From Vitis vinifera (lineage: Eukaryota; Streptophyta; Magnoliopsida; Vitales; Vitaceae), in contig NC_081813.1 of assembly GCF_030704535.1 (NCBI RefSeq), forward strand, positions 6,944,501 to 7,008,500: a stretch of 64,000 nucleotides of DNA, given 5' to 3'. The notes below the pieces were generated by a model, which saw only the letters and a list, made by a program, of their open reading frames with translations, was not told the origin of the DNA and ran no database searches. Within the stretch, counting starts at the first letter, position 1, and each line of letters begins with the position of its first letter. A program made the translations under genes and the position numbers. Of the stretch, positions 45,388-56,700 are shown one piece after another.

Positions 45388-46860
45388 ACTTGTGGAGGAA
45401 TGAATTCATAAATAACAATTAAAATATTCTTCTTAGTTTACCTTAGTATTAATCTTTACATGTGGATGCATGAATTCATAAACAAGTAAGATATTTTTTT
45501 ACTTTACCTTGGTTTTACAAGTGCGAAACCCTCCATAACACATGCATGTCCTTCTAGCTTTGTGCTAGAGATTTTGAATTTCGAGGGCAACAAAGGAAGA
45601 GATCAGAAGATTATTTTCCAAGAAGCTAATTTTTTTTATTTTAAATCATGATGCACTTTAATATATTTATAAGCATGAAAATAAATTGTAACATTTTTCA
45701 ATTTTTTTAATTTTACAAAGTTTATTGATAATTTTACATTTATTGTAATATTATAATTTATTTGTAAATTTAGAACATTTATAACTTCTTAATTCATTGG
45801 TGAATTCATAATTTTTGTTTGTAACCTTATAATTTATTGTAAATTTACAACTTTTATAATTTTACAATTCATTAGTGTCTTTATAACTTTCTTTGTAACT
45901 TTATAATTCACTTACGTATTACAATGTCTATGATTAATTAACTTATTTATATGTTATGAACCATCCATATTTCAAAGTCAATTTTGTCTTTTCTTAGTAA
46001 GTTAAGATGAGGACATGTAACACGGGATCTTTATGGGATTTCTACATCTTTAGTAAGTTTATTCCAAATAAACTTGTCAATTGGACTTATATTTAAAACA
46101 AATTGTAATTTCACCCAAAGATAAGATCACCTCTATCTTAGTCTCTTATAGTTTGTTTTAAATATAGTTGCAATTGATAAATTTATTTGGAATAAACTTA
46201 CTACAAATTGGAGATCCTATAAAGGTCTCATGCTACATGTCTTCACCTTAACTTATTGAGAAGTGACAATTGACTTTGAAATATAAAGAGTTTTTAAAAT
46301 ACAAATAAGTTAATTAATCATATGTATTTACTTTACAAGTTAAATTATTATAATATACAATAAATTGTAATGGTTGTAAATTTACATCGAATTAGTGTAA
46401 GGTTAAAAAAAAAAGTTGTAAAAGATACTAATGGGTTGTAAAGTTATAGATTTACGATAAATAGTAAGATTACAAACAAAATTTGTAAAGTGACAAATGA
46501 ATTGTGAAGTTACAAACACTGTTAATTTACAAATAAAATATAATGTTACCATAGGAGTAAAGTTAGCAATAAACTTTGTAAAGTTCCAAAAGTTGACAAA
46601 ATATCGTAATTTATTTTTATGATTATAAATAGAAAAAAGTGCATCATGATTAAATAAATAAATAAATCAATTTGTTAGAAGATACTCTTTCTATCTTTTC
46701 CTTTGTCTCTCTCAAAATTTTAAATTTTAGCATAAAGCTAAAAGGACATGTATGTGAGATTATAGAGGGTTTAGCACTTGGAACCCTAAGTGAGGTAAAA
46801 AAAATATATATTTGACTTCTTGTTTATGAATTCATGCATCCACATGTGAAGATCAATGAA
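45388..46860. repeat. Large foldback (inverted repeat), arms ~0.7 kb
   Basis: Left arm about 45447-46110, right arm about 46145-46860. Outer arms share ACATGTGGATGCATGAATTC (45458 on +, and its complement ending 46848) and then TAAACAAG, AAACCCTC, ATGTCCTT(C/T)TAGCTTT and ACAAAGGAA. Inner arms share AAGTTTATTCCAAATAAA and TTAAGNTGANGACATGTA. The centre is near 46128. A partial direct copy of the left terminus precedes it at 45388-45446. Such structures are typical of foldback or long-TIR DNA transposons. I found no transposase and no clear target duplication. Confidence 0.8.
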
Positions 46861-46904
46861 TGATTATTACGAAAAATATTTGTCATTGGCTTTCTAGGGT
46901 GTAC

Positions 46905-47195
46905 GATTCTTTCGATCTTTGACTTATCCTCAAAGCCAATTAGATACAATTTATGTACTCATTTTTGCCAAATATTTCTCAAACACTTTTTGACTCAGGT
47001 TTTGTTAATGGATTGGCAACATTATCAACAGAAGTTATCTTTGTAATTTACTATATCTCCTATCTTGGAAATTTCCCTTATCAAATGAAATTTCCTTTTG
47101 GTATGCTTGTCTTTTGGCAAGCTTTAGACTCTTTAGCTTGTATAATAGCACTATTATTATCACAAAATCATGTGATAAAAGATTCAACTATATGA
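46905..47195 (-). pseudogene. copia RNase H remnant
   Basis: Minus-strand frames read DNNSAIIQAKESK, then TKRKFHLIREISKIGDIVN and DNVANPLTKPESKSV: the C-terminal RNase H end of a copia polyprotein. Stops and frameshifts are frequent. It adjoins the foldback on its left. Confidence 0.7.
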
Positions 47196-47199
47196 ACAA

Positions 47200-48250
47200 C
47201 ATGAAAAGCATGTATGATAAATTAACTTAATGACTTAATAACTTAATTTAAGTCCTTAGGTAGATTAATCGTGTTTGATAAAATAATTTAATATTACTAT
47301 TTAAAGATGAAAACAACTTTAAGTTTTAAATTAAAATAGTTAACTTATTTTTAATTTCAAATCTTTTTTGTATCATTTGCCTATATTTAATGAAATATAT
47401 TTTACAACCATGACTTTACATCCATGATACATTTTTTGTAGTTATTTTTTTATTATTATCTTGTATATCTACAATATTTTAAATATGGATATTTAACATA
47501 AAAAAAATTATTGATTAATATTAATAAAAATATATATTAGTTAAGATTAATAAGGGTAAATATGTGAATTTGATCATTTAGAATTAATTTTTAAAACTCA
47601 AAGTAGTTTTTTTAAAAAAAAGAGCATCTTTACAAAATAACTCAAATAACGCTCTTCTATTTTAAATTTTTAAAAATAAAAACATAGAAAATAGCACTCT
47701 TCTAAAACAATATTTATACTTGAGCAATTTTTTAAAACCTATAGAGTTAATTTCATTCACAACCCTTGAGGTTTATTGTAAATACACTAAGCCGTCATTA
47801 GTTTCAAATGTTATCAATTAGCACATTTATAAATGTATTTCATATATAAAATTATTTTTTTTTAAATAAAATTTATTTCTCAGAGAATTTATAAACATCC
47901 ACCTAAATCTTTTTACATAAAATCTAGTTAAAATAAATAAATTTTATAAAAGAATAAGTTTATAAGGATGCTAATATATATGTCTTTATGATTGTGATAT
48001 AGTCTAGGACATGCTCTATGATATTTTCTAAATGAATAAAATACATAATATTAGTTTCAAATTATAACATTAATAGAGTAATAGACTAAAAAAACTATTA
48101 TAATTGCAATCTCATGAATTGTATCATTCACATTTGAAATTCATTTTAGAGTTTCTCAATTTCATTAGTATTAGCTTTGCTCTCCTCTTCAAATGTTTTT
48201 TTTTTTTTTTTGCTAAATGGTTTATCTTTTTTATAACATATTTACAAACC
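47200..48250. other. AT-rich intergenic DNA, nothing recognised
   Basis: No supported feature apart from homopolymer runs. Confidence 0.4.
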
Positions 48251-48261
48251 CCACTGCGTAG

Positions 48262-48523
48262 GGATGGTAATAGGGTGGATTTTTACGATTACCTTCCTTG
48301 CCCCTAATAGGATATGTTTAGGGTTAAAATCAAAAGGTTTGAAATTTTTTCTTTTCAATTTTTTTTAGAGCTAGGATGAGTTTAGGGTGAGGTACGGGGG
48401 TTGTGTGGTATGAAAAATTCTCATACACACCTCACTTTGTCTGATTTAAATTTTTTATTAGGACAAAGTCAAGATAGGAGCAACTAGTTTTGATCCTGCT
48501 CTATTACCATCCATATTACGTAG
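48262..48523. mobile_element. Short relative of the 20154-20625 element
   Basis: GGGATGGTAATAGGGTGG at the left and CTCTATTACCATCCAT at the right are inverted; the interior repeats the ATTACCTTCCTTGCCCCTAA phrase seen in the longer copy. Flanks CTGCGTAG and TTACGTAG are similar, but their spacing is not exact. Confidence 0.45.
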
Positions 48524-48529
48524 TCTATG

Positions 48530-51500
48530 CATGTGACCCTTTACCTCCTCTCCAGGGATACATGAATTAGAATATAACTAAAATTAATTAATGTATCAAA
48601 ATATACCATACACTTGTGCAAAGGTATTATTTGGACTTGTACTTGTAGATTTTGAATTTGAACTCTCAATCTTTTTATTTTTTTCTTATAAATAAAAAAA
48701 TTGTTAATAATAATAAAATGAAGTTACGAATTGAAATATTTTTATGTAAGAATATCAAGAATTCACCACAACTTCAAAACATTGTTGACTCTTATCATGC
48801 TTTTTGGTGTGGACTTGAATATATAGACTCGACCCTACCTACTTCTAAATTATTTGCACAATTATGCAAATGTGTCTTACATGTTTAGTTGCATATGAAT
48901 TGGTTATCAAATATACAACTAAAAGTAATTAGGTTTGAATTAAACATAATTAATTACCAATTCATATCGAACAACAGTTATACTTCATCTACCTAGTGTA
49001 GATGGAAACACTTGTTTCCATCCTATTGATAGCATTTAATACACTTATAAAATATTATGTAAATAATATAATGAGCAATTAATTTAAATCATACATTAAT
49101 AAATAGTATAATGAAAATTTAATTTAGATTAGATGAATGTTGTTAGGAATAAGTTACACTTTTCACTTTAATAAGTCACAAAGCAAATATCATACATGAA
49201 TAAAGATAACTTAGGTTAGTATAAAAGTAGGAAATAGTCTCCATAATTATTTCAGAGGATGACCACCACTTTCCCTTGTACATCCTATAAAAGCTCTCTT
49301 AGGCAAGGCATTTCCTCTGAATTTCATGTCCAATAAAGGATAAATTAGATCTCATAACCTAGTCTACAAACCAAAGGATTTACTGCATCTCTAACCATGT
49401 GACTATTGATTATGAATGAATGCCCTATGGAGCCAACACATTGGCCATTCGTTAGAAGAATGGATATGTAACCAGTACAATATAATATTAGAATGTACAT
49501 ATAAAGGCAAGTTAGAAAGTCTCTGATATAAAGCAAATGAAGAAAAGACCTCTCACCCTTGATTAGAGAAATGTAAGACTCATTGATCACCCCATCAATG
49601 ATTCTTTAGAGTACCATAGAGCTCTCTAACACTCGCAGATTAGAAGAATAGCGAAGGTCAAGGGCATGGATTATGAGGTAAGCTAAGAGACGACATGCAT
49701 CTATATCATAAACAAAATCCCTATTAAATCGTTAAGTAGAATACTCAAATCTTGCCTCTCTTTCCTTTGAATTTTCTTTTCCTGTCTTTCATTTTTCTTC
49801 TCAATTGGTTTTTGGGCTGGCTTTGAAACTAGTGATGTGGCTACAAGAGCTTAAGGTACTTGCTTGGCTTGTGGTCTATCCTCATTCTTTTTATTGTGAG
49901 CTTCTTGCAATGCTTGCTTTTGTTTTGTGACTTTGCAAGGAGGGTTACCAATGACTACCCCACCACTACTCTAGATTTGGTGCTAACTCTTCCTCCTTTT
50001 TTAGTCATGGGTATCATAATCAAAAGAGGTATCACCATCATTCTATCGAACTACTTTCCTTTTTAGTCCAACACTCACCCTATAATTTCCCAAAGAAAAT
50101 AGAATTCACATATATGCCATTAACACCAATCAATACTAACACCCTAAACAATTATAAAATAACCTAAAAGAACTAAAATGTACAAGTGTCAAAATAACAA
50201 AATGAATTAGTCCAACACTTTTTTAATAGACCAAGAAAATGCAATGTCCATGTAAACTTTATCCTAATTGTCAATCCATCATTTGTTATGCCAAAAAACT
50301 CATGTATTCAAGCATTGAAAAGTGTCTAATTGCAACAAAGAATCCAAACACGGGTTTCCCAAAATCTAGGGTTTCCAAGAAATCAATGGGACTCTAAGAA
50401 AGCAAAATAGAGTGCATTCTATCAAATGAAAATACAAAATGGCCTAACAAAGCATCATTGAAGTTAAAAATCACTTTCTAGCATGTTTTTGAGCAAGCTA
50501 TTACTCCAAAACCCAATGTATTGCAAATATGAAAAATTAGAATGGTAGAAATTGGGTAGAAAGACTAAGAATACCTTTGAAGTAACAATCACTCAATGAG
50601 AATTCTATAAGTTTAAAATAGTGAAGGTGGTAATTGTTGGTCATCGCAAACCTAAAATGGGACTGAGTTTCAAATGAGAATGGAATAGATTTACAAAAGG
50701 AGTCTTGAATTTACTCTTCAAAATTCAAATTGATTAAGTTTCAATATAATTTATATTGAAAATTTTGAAATGATGATATCCACAACTAAGTTCTCATTTT
50801 TCCCAAGGAATTCATGTGTTCTAAAGAGAAACCTAAAAGATTTACCTTTTCTTGAGGTTTATCCCTAGGAGCTTTACCATATCGTTATCATATTATTCTT
50901 ACACTTTAAGCAACTTCAAGAATCCTTGTTCATGACTATTTATCAATAATGACTTCATGTTTTTGCCAAAAAGTGAAAAATTGTTAGGTGTTGAAGTTTG
51001 TTAATCAAAACAACTAATGAAGGACAAATAAAAATAAAAGAAGTGTTATCCTAACTAATAAAAATCCTAAAACTAATTATGCATCCCTATTGGATTTCAG
51101 CTTGTACTTCAACCAATCATATATTTCCTATCAAGTGGATGAAGACTCTTTTCTCGGGATTAAAACTTCACAAATGCTTCGCACTCACCTTGTAGTCATT
51201 CCCTATCTTAGGATTAAGGATTGTGAGTAACAAATTTTAGGTTGAGCATAGAATTGGTTGAAGTTGATAAAATATAAAATAAAGAACCCAAAGGGTTTCC
51301 ATTTATATTTCTACCTATTTTTATCATACTGCATTTGTAAATTGAATAAAATACATCAAAAAGTTTTAAAACCCAACCTTTACCTAATTAAAAACTTTAA
51401 TCTTTTTTTATATTAATTGACCAAGTTCGAAGAAAAAGTACACCTAATTAAAATTTTGAAAATTCATCTGAGACTAATAATTAATCTTATTTGTTGTAAC

Positions 51501-52250
51501 TAATCTAATATGTTAAAGGTTACATTACTTGATAAAAGTCAGTTTAGTAATTCCTTTTTATAATTCTATGTTATATAAAGTAAAGTGTTGGATATCATAA
51601 CCTTTCTTATAAACATAAATATCTATTCATTGGAATATAAGTATTTGGAATAAAAAAGAATCAATCAGTTATACAATAAATTAGCTATTGATTTTAAATA
51701 AACTAACTAAAATAACTAGTTATTTTCTTAGTTTTTTGGGTGATTGTAAAAGAGAAAGAAAACAAAAACAACTCAAATTATGGAGAAAAAGTCAAATGAA
51801 GATCAAAATAAGGCATCAATGCATAAATTTAGAATTTCTAAGTAAAATTAATGTTTTACTTCGATAATTTTAAAGTGAAGGAAGTCATTTTGGCTTCACA
51901 ATTCAAAATTACCATCATTTCAATTTTAGTTTAAAAATTTTGAACTTCGCACTCTCGTTTCAATTTCAATTAACTCGATAATGTCATTTCGAAAATTTTG
52001 AAACTAGTATGATGAGTTCAAAATCAATGATCCTTTATTCATTTTCATTTCAAGAATTATACAAATAAACCCAATTGATTCAACTTTCAATTTTCTTGTC
52101 ACGTAACATGCATCTATCATGTTTCGAGTTTACATTTCATACTTCAAACCTAAATAAGGAACAAAGAAACCTTAAGACACAAATTAGTTTGCACGCATTC
52201 CATGCATCTAAAATTCAACAAAATCGTTTTCAATACGTTTGTTTTCATTC
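48530..52250. other. Gene-poor AT-rich region
   Basis: Frames such as 49345-49590 (minus) and 49860-50066 (plus) have no recognisable domain or codon bias. Minus-strand fragments near 49900 are Ser/Thr/Gln rich but unidentified. I see no RNA gene or bounded transposon. Confidence 0.35.
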
Positions 52251-52543
52251 AAAAATTTCCAAGGTTAGAACTTAGATGGTTGGATTTTACTTAAAAAACA
52301 TAATGCCACCCCTATTCCTATGCCCTTTAACAGGACTCTCCCCCTCATTTTGGCATTTCAATCAAAGGCATCATTCACGGATTGTTTTCATTGTAGACAT
52401 CAAAGCACGTAGCGACCGTCTAAGGGAGAATCGTAAGGGCAACGCCTACGCCTCTCGGTGGGTGTTACGGACACGTCTCTCGCTGTTTCTCTCTACTTCT
52501 CTACTCTTGTAATTTTGCGCCACATCCTTCAATGCTGTTTCCT

Positions 52544-52566
52544 CACGTGGCACGACAAGACACGTG
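52544..52566. promoter_or_regulatory. Paired G-box / ABRE-like elements upstream of the KOC1-like gene
   Basis: CACGTG occurs at 52544-52549 (as CACGTGGC, an ABRE-type context) and at 52561-52566 (ACACGTGAC), 17 bp apart. G-boxes bind bZIP and bHLH factors (ABF, HY5, PIF). They lie about 170 bp before the probable 5' UTR donor. Confidence 0.5.
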
Positions 52567-52735
52567 ACAAGTAGTAGCAAGAAAAATCCCACATCCCCTG
52601 TAGCCATAACAACCCTCCTTCCTTCGCTCCTTTGCTCCACCCTCTGGTCTCTAGGGTTTCGATTACTTTACTTTCAACTCGACGACATCTCCAGCGTCTT
52701 ATTCAAGGCCTACCGCCACACTCACTGCTGTTTTG

Positions 52736-53769
52736 GTAAGCTATCTTCTGTTTGGTTTCCGAGAAAATTCTGGAAAGACAGAGAAAATGAAGTTTTTTTT
52801 TGGATAACGTGGGTTGTATAGTTGTGCTGTTTCCTCGAAACTTCAGTTTCTTTTTTCTTGTCTTTTTCTGTAAGTCTTTTAGCAACCAAGTTCTGCTTTT
52901 GATGAACTGGCTCTGTTGTCTCTAGACTGGTGAGTTTGATACTGAAATTGTTTGTCTGCGGTTTGGGAAATGAAAAGAAATTAGGATTTCTTTTTTCGAA
53001 TCGTAAACTGGCATTATGAAAAGCGACCCCTCCACTTGAACGAAAATAGTGCCAACTCTTAGGTTGGCTGGGTTCGATCTTTATCTTCTTTTCTATTCCT
53101 CAGCATCCAAATCAAAAGTAAAAGAGAATTTTTTTTTTTTCTATGCGTCTGTGTGTTTGCCTGTTTCTGTTAGCAATCATATTTGGTTTGAAGATAGATG
53201 GTTTCTATTAGGGTTCATGTTTTTTTCAAATACCAGAATGGGATTATATAGATTTTTCAGGAAGTATTTTCCTTGAAATGAACGGAGAGGTGATTGGATT
53301 TCTATTCGATAAGGTCTGAGGTTGTGAACTATCTAGGTTTTGATAGTTGACAACTTCGGTTTGGTAGTACAGAGAAACCATGTTATTGTTGTTTGTAGAC
53401 TAGATCCTCAAATTTATTGTAGAGAAGCTTCATTATTTGGTAATGGTTATTCAAGGGACCATTGGAATAAGGCATGTGTTTTAGTAACACAACAAAGCAA
53501 AAGTTCTACTCCTTGAACAAGAACCAGGGTCTTCCCTTCCATTTCTGGTGAATCTTAAATGCGCACGATTAATGCATCTTTTTAAGTTAGGAATTAGGAT
53601 TAATGTTTTGTCCCAATCGAGCCACAGAGGATATGATCACCATTTAAATGTGATGTTCTTTTTTTTATCATTTTTATTTTGAATATATATTTTTTCATAG
53701 CCTTATTAAGGATGTGAAATTGATTATTGTTTGCTTGCTTGCCCTTTTCTCCACTATATCATTTAATAG
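52736..53769 (+). other. Probable 5' UTR intron of the KOC1-like gene
   Basis: TTTTG followed by GTAAGC (donor at 52736) and TTTAATAG followed by GAAAAAATGG (acceptor at 53769) bracket a T-rich, frame-poor interval. The acceptor is six bases before the start codon. 5' UTR introns are common in plant housekeeping genes. Confidence 0.65.
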
Positions 53770-53775
53770 GAAAAA

Positions 53776-56700
53776 ATGGCTGAGAAGATTGGAGCAGCTC
53801 CGCCACCAGCTTCTTTTGAGTATGAGCTTTTTGAAGGAGATCCAGACCACCTTAGAACTGTTGCAGCTACATCAACCCAGTTAAGCCCATGGATTGATCC
53901 TGCCTCTTTGAAACTTAAGCACAGGATTGGACGAGGCCTCTTTGGTGATGTTTGGTTAGCAACACATCATCAGTCCGCAGATGATTATGATGAATATCAT
54001 GAAGTTGCTGTTAAGATGTTACATACGATAAGGGAGGATCACATGCAAATGTTTTTGGATAAATTTGCAGGGATATTTTTGAAATGCCGACAACTAAAAG
54101 GTGTTTGTTGGTTGCATGGTATCTCAATTAAGACAGGAAAGGTAATTCTCCACAATTAAGAGGTTGTTCAGGTAGTCTAGGAAATGGACCACATGAAGCC
54201 CCCAGTCATAATCCGGTTCTATAGAAAACGAAATGGATGTTGGTCTAAGGCACATTTGCACCTTGTATTTTTTCTCACATCTTGAACCTCTTGTTATCAT
54301 TATTTACGAAACATATTATAAATCAAAACTGATCATGTAATGTTTAACCTGGTTTTTAGGTATATTTTGGGGTTTATGGGTGTATATATGCTTTCTATCT
54401 TGATAACGGGAAATTTGACATTCTGAATTCTCTTCTTTCATTTCTCATTGTGATTTCTGGACAGGTCTGCATTGCTATGAAATTTTATGAGGGATCGGTG
54501 GGTGATCGAATGGCTCATCTTAAAGGAGGCAAGCTTCCATTGTCTGATGTTTTAAGGTGATGCTTTTGGGAGATATCTCCTCTTTCTGAAGCTTGCAATT
54601 AGTGAAGATGGAACAAATCTTATTCTGAAGAAAATGTTGATGCTTACAGGTATGGAATCGAGTTGGCTAAAGGAATTATGGAGTTGCACTCCACAGGGGT
54701 CCTGGTGCTAAACCTTAAGCCATCTAACTTCCTGCTTAATGAACATGACCAAGTGGTTCTAGGAGATATGGGAATCCCATATCTACTCCTTGGGATTCCA
54801 TTGCCCAATCCTGATATGGTTCTGAGACTTGGAACGCCAAATTACATGGCTCCAGAACAGTGGGAACCAGAAGTAAGAGGACCAATATCTTGTGAAACTG
54901 ATACATGGGGTTTTGGCTGCAGCATAGTGGAGATGTTGACTGGTGTTCAACCCTGGTGTGGGAGATCAATTGAAGAAATATATCAATCAGTTGTTATTAA
55001 GCAAGAAAAACCGCATATTCCAAGCGGCCTGCCGCCTGAAGTTGAGAATGTTCTCAATGGCTGCTTTGAGTATGACCTCCGTAATCGACCTTTAATGGTA
55101 GATATTTTGCAAGCATTCGAAAGGTAGTTTTCTTATCTATCAATTCATTTTCCTTTTAATTTACTGAAATAGAAAAAGGTCTTCCTGTGGTTATTCATAA
55201 CACTTCTCTTGCACAATAAGGTCTTCATGATCTGTTATCCTCCTTGCTGGCTTTTTCAATGGATGCAATCCCTTGATCTGAGGAAAAATTGAATCTTTCT
55301 CTGAAAAATCAAAGAATTTTATTGGAAAAAAAGAGGAATAAAAAGCATGATCAAAAGGACAAGGGGTCCTCTAAAAGGAGAACCAAAGAATGACAAACCT
55401 GACAAAGGCGCAAGATTCAGAAACTGGAAAAACTTAGAACCATTGATGGGATGCAACAAACTTGGGAACTCCTAAGCATCAAGACTCTACATTTAGCTAA
55501 CACTTCAGCCTGTCTATAGAATCCAAGAAGCCTCTCCAACTACCCACCCTCAGATTCACACTCTTATCATTACTTCTCCAAGTCCTCTCTACTTCAACAA
55601 TGAAAGAACCTCAAAACTTACAAGGAGCCTAGATTTGGGCCTCTGTACCAAAGCCATTTTCTGCTGGGATAGAGAATGTTAAATAATGTTGCTTGCATGG
55701 TTCCTCCACAAATCTCCAATGGCTGATTGCATTGGGTTCCCCTGTGCCTACTGTTGAAATCAACTTTGGTCTGTCCTTAGGGAGCTGGACTTTGTTCCTC
55801 ACTTTAGAATAGAGAAAAGCCTGACAAACAAACTCTTTGGTTTTAGAAATCCAAAGAAAGATGAAATTGTAACCCTTTTCTCAGATTCCTCAATCTGGGT
55901 ACAGAACATATCCCAAATGTCATAACAAGCACAAGCCCACCCTCTATCTTCTGTCCCCAAGCCCCTAAAAGATACTGCAACTGTGTGTGTCTGTGTGTTT
56001 TCTTTCTTTCTTTCTTTCTTCCAGAAAGAAAAAAAAGACCTCCTAGAAACCGCCCAATCTGCACCAATAAGGAAGACAAACCTTGGTACAACATGTAACC
56101 ACTAAGGCACCTTTACTCTCAACTTATTTCAGAGATGCTTCCATCACCTTTTGATAACTTCAGAAGGGGATAGCATTTAAATGTACCACTTCTGAATTTG
56201 CAATAGCCAAGTACCAATCCTTGGATCTGTTTAGGGACCAAAATGATTTTGTCCATTAATGTTTGTCTTCCTACATGCACTCCCCCACGACCCAGTCCGT
56301 CTTGTAAAGCTACTGTGGCCTTTGTGTACTTGAAGTGCTCCATTTCAATTTGTGGAGAGGAGAGTAACTGGAAGAAAAGACAATGGAAATTTATTGTTGT
56401 ATTTATATTCCCATAAAATAATGGAGTTAAGTTTTCGTTCGAGTCAAGATTTAGAGTGTATGTTGAGCTAGGAGGAAGGATGTTGATGAGGTAACCAGAA
56501 AGATACAGGCTATTAGTCTTAGAAATCTAGCTTTAATCACTATTTAAAGACTTCTCTTTAATCAATAGGATCCAGGCTGGTGTAGCAGCTTAAGGATCTT
56601 GTTTTGATGGAGAAAAGAAAAAGGTCCAATCTGGAAGAAAAGAAAAAAATTGTAAATTCCCTCTATTTTGTGCTTCACCTGATATATTAAGTTGACTCCT

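Noticed and set aside
46953..47195. 80-codon + frame with hydrophobic stretches resembling a membrane protein
   Set aside because: It is the antisense of the copia RNase H remnant.
53060..53075. tRNA-like GGTTCGATC word
   Set aside because: No acceptor stem or D-arm could be built around it; it is in the 5' UTR intron of the KOC1-like gene.
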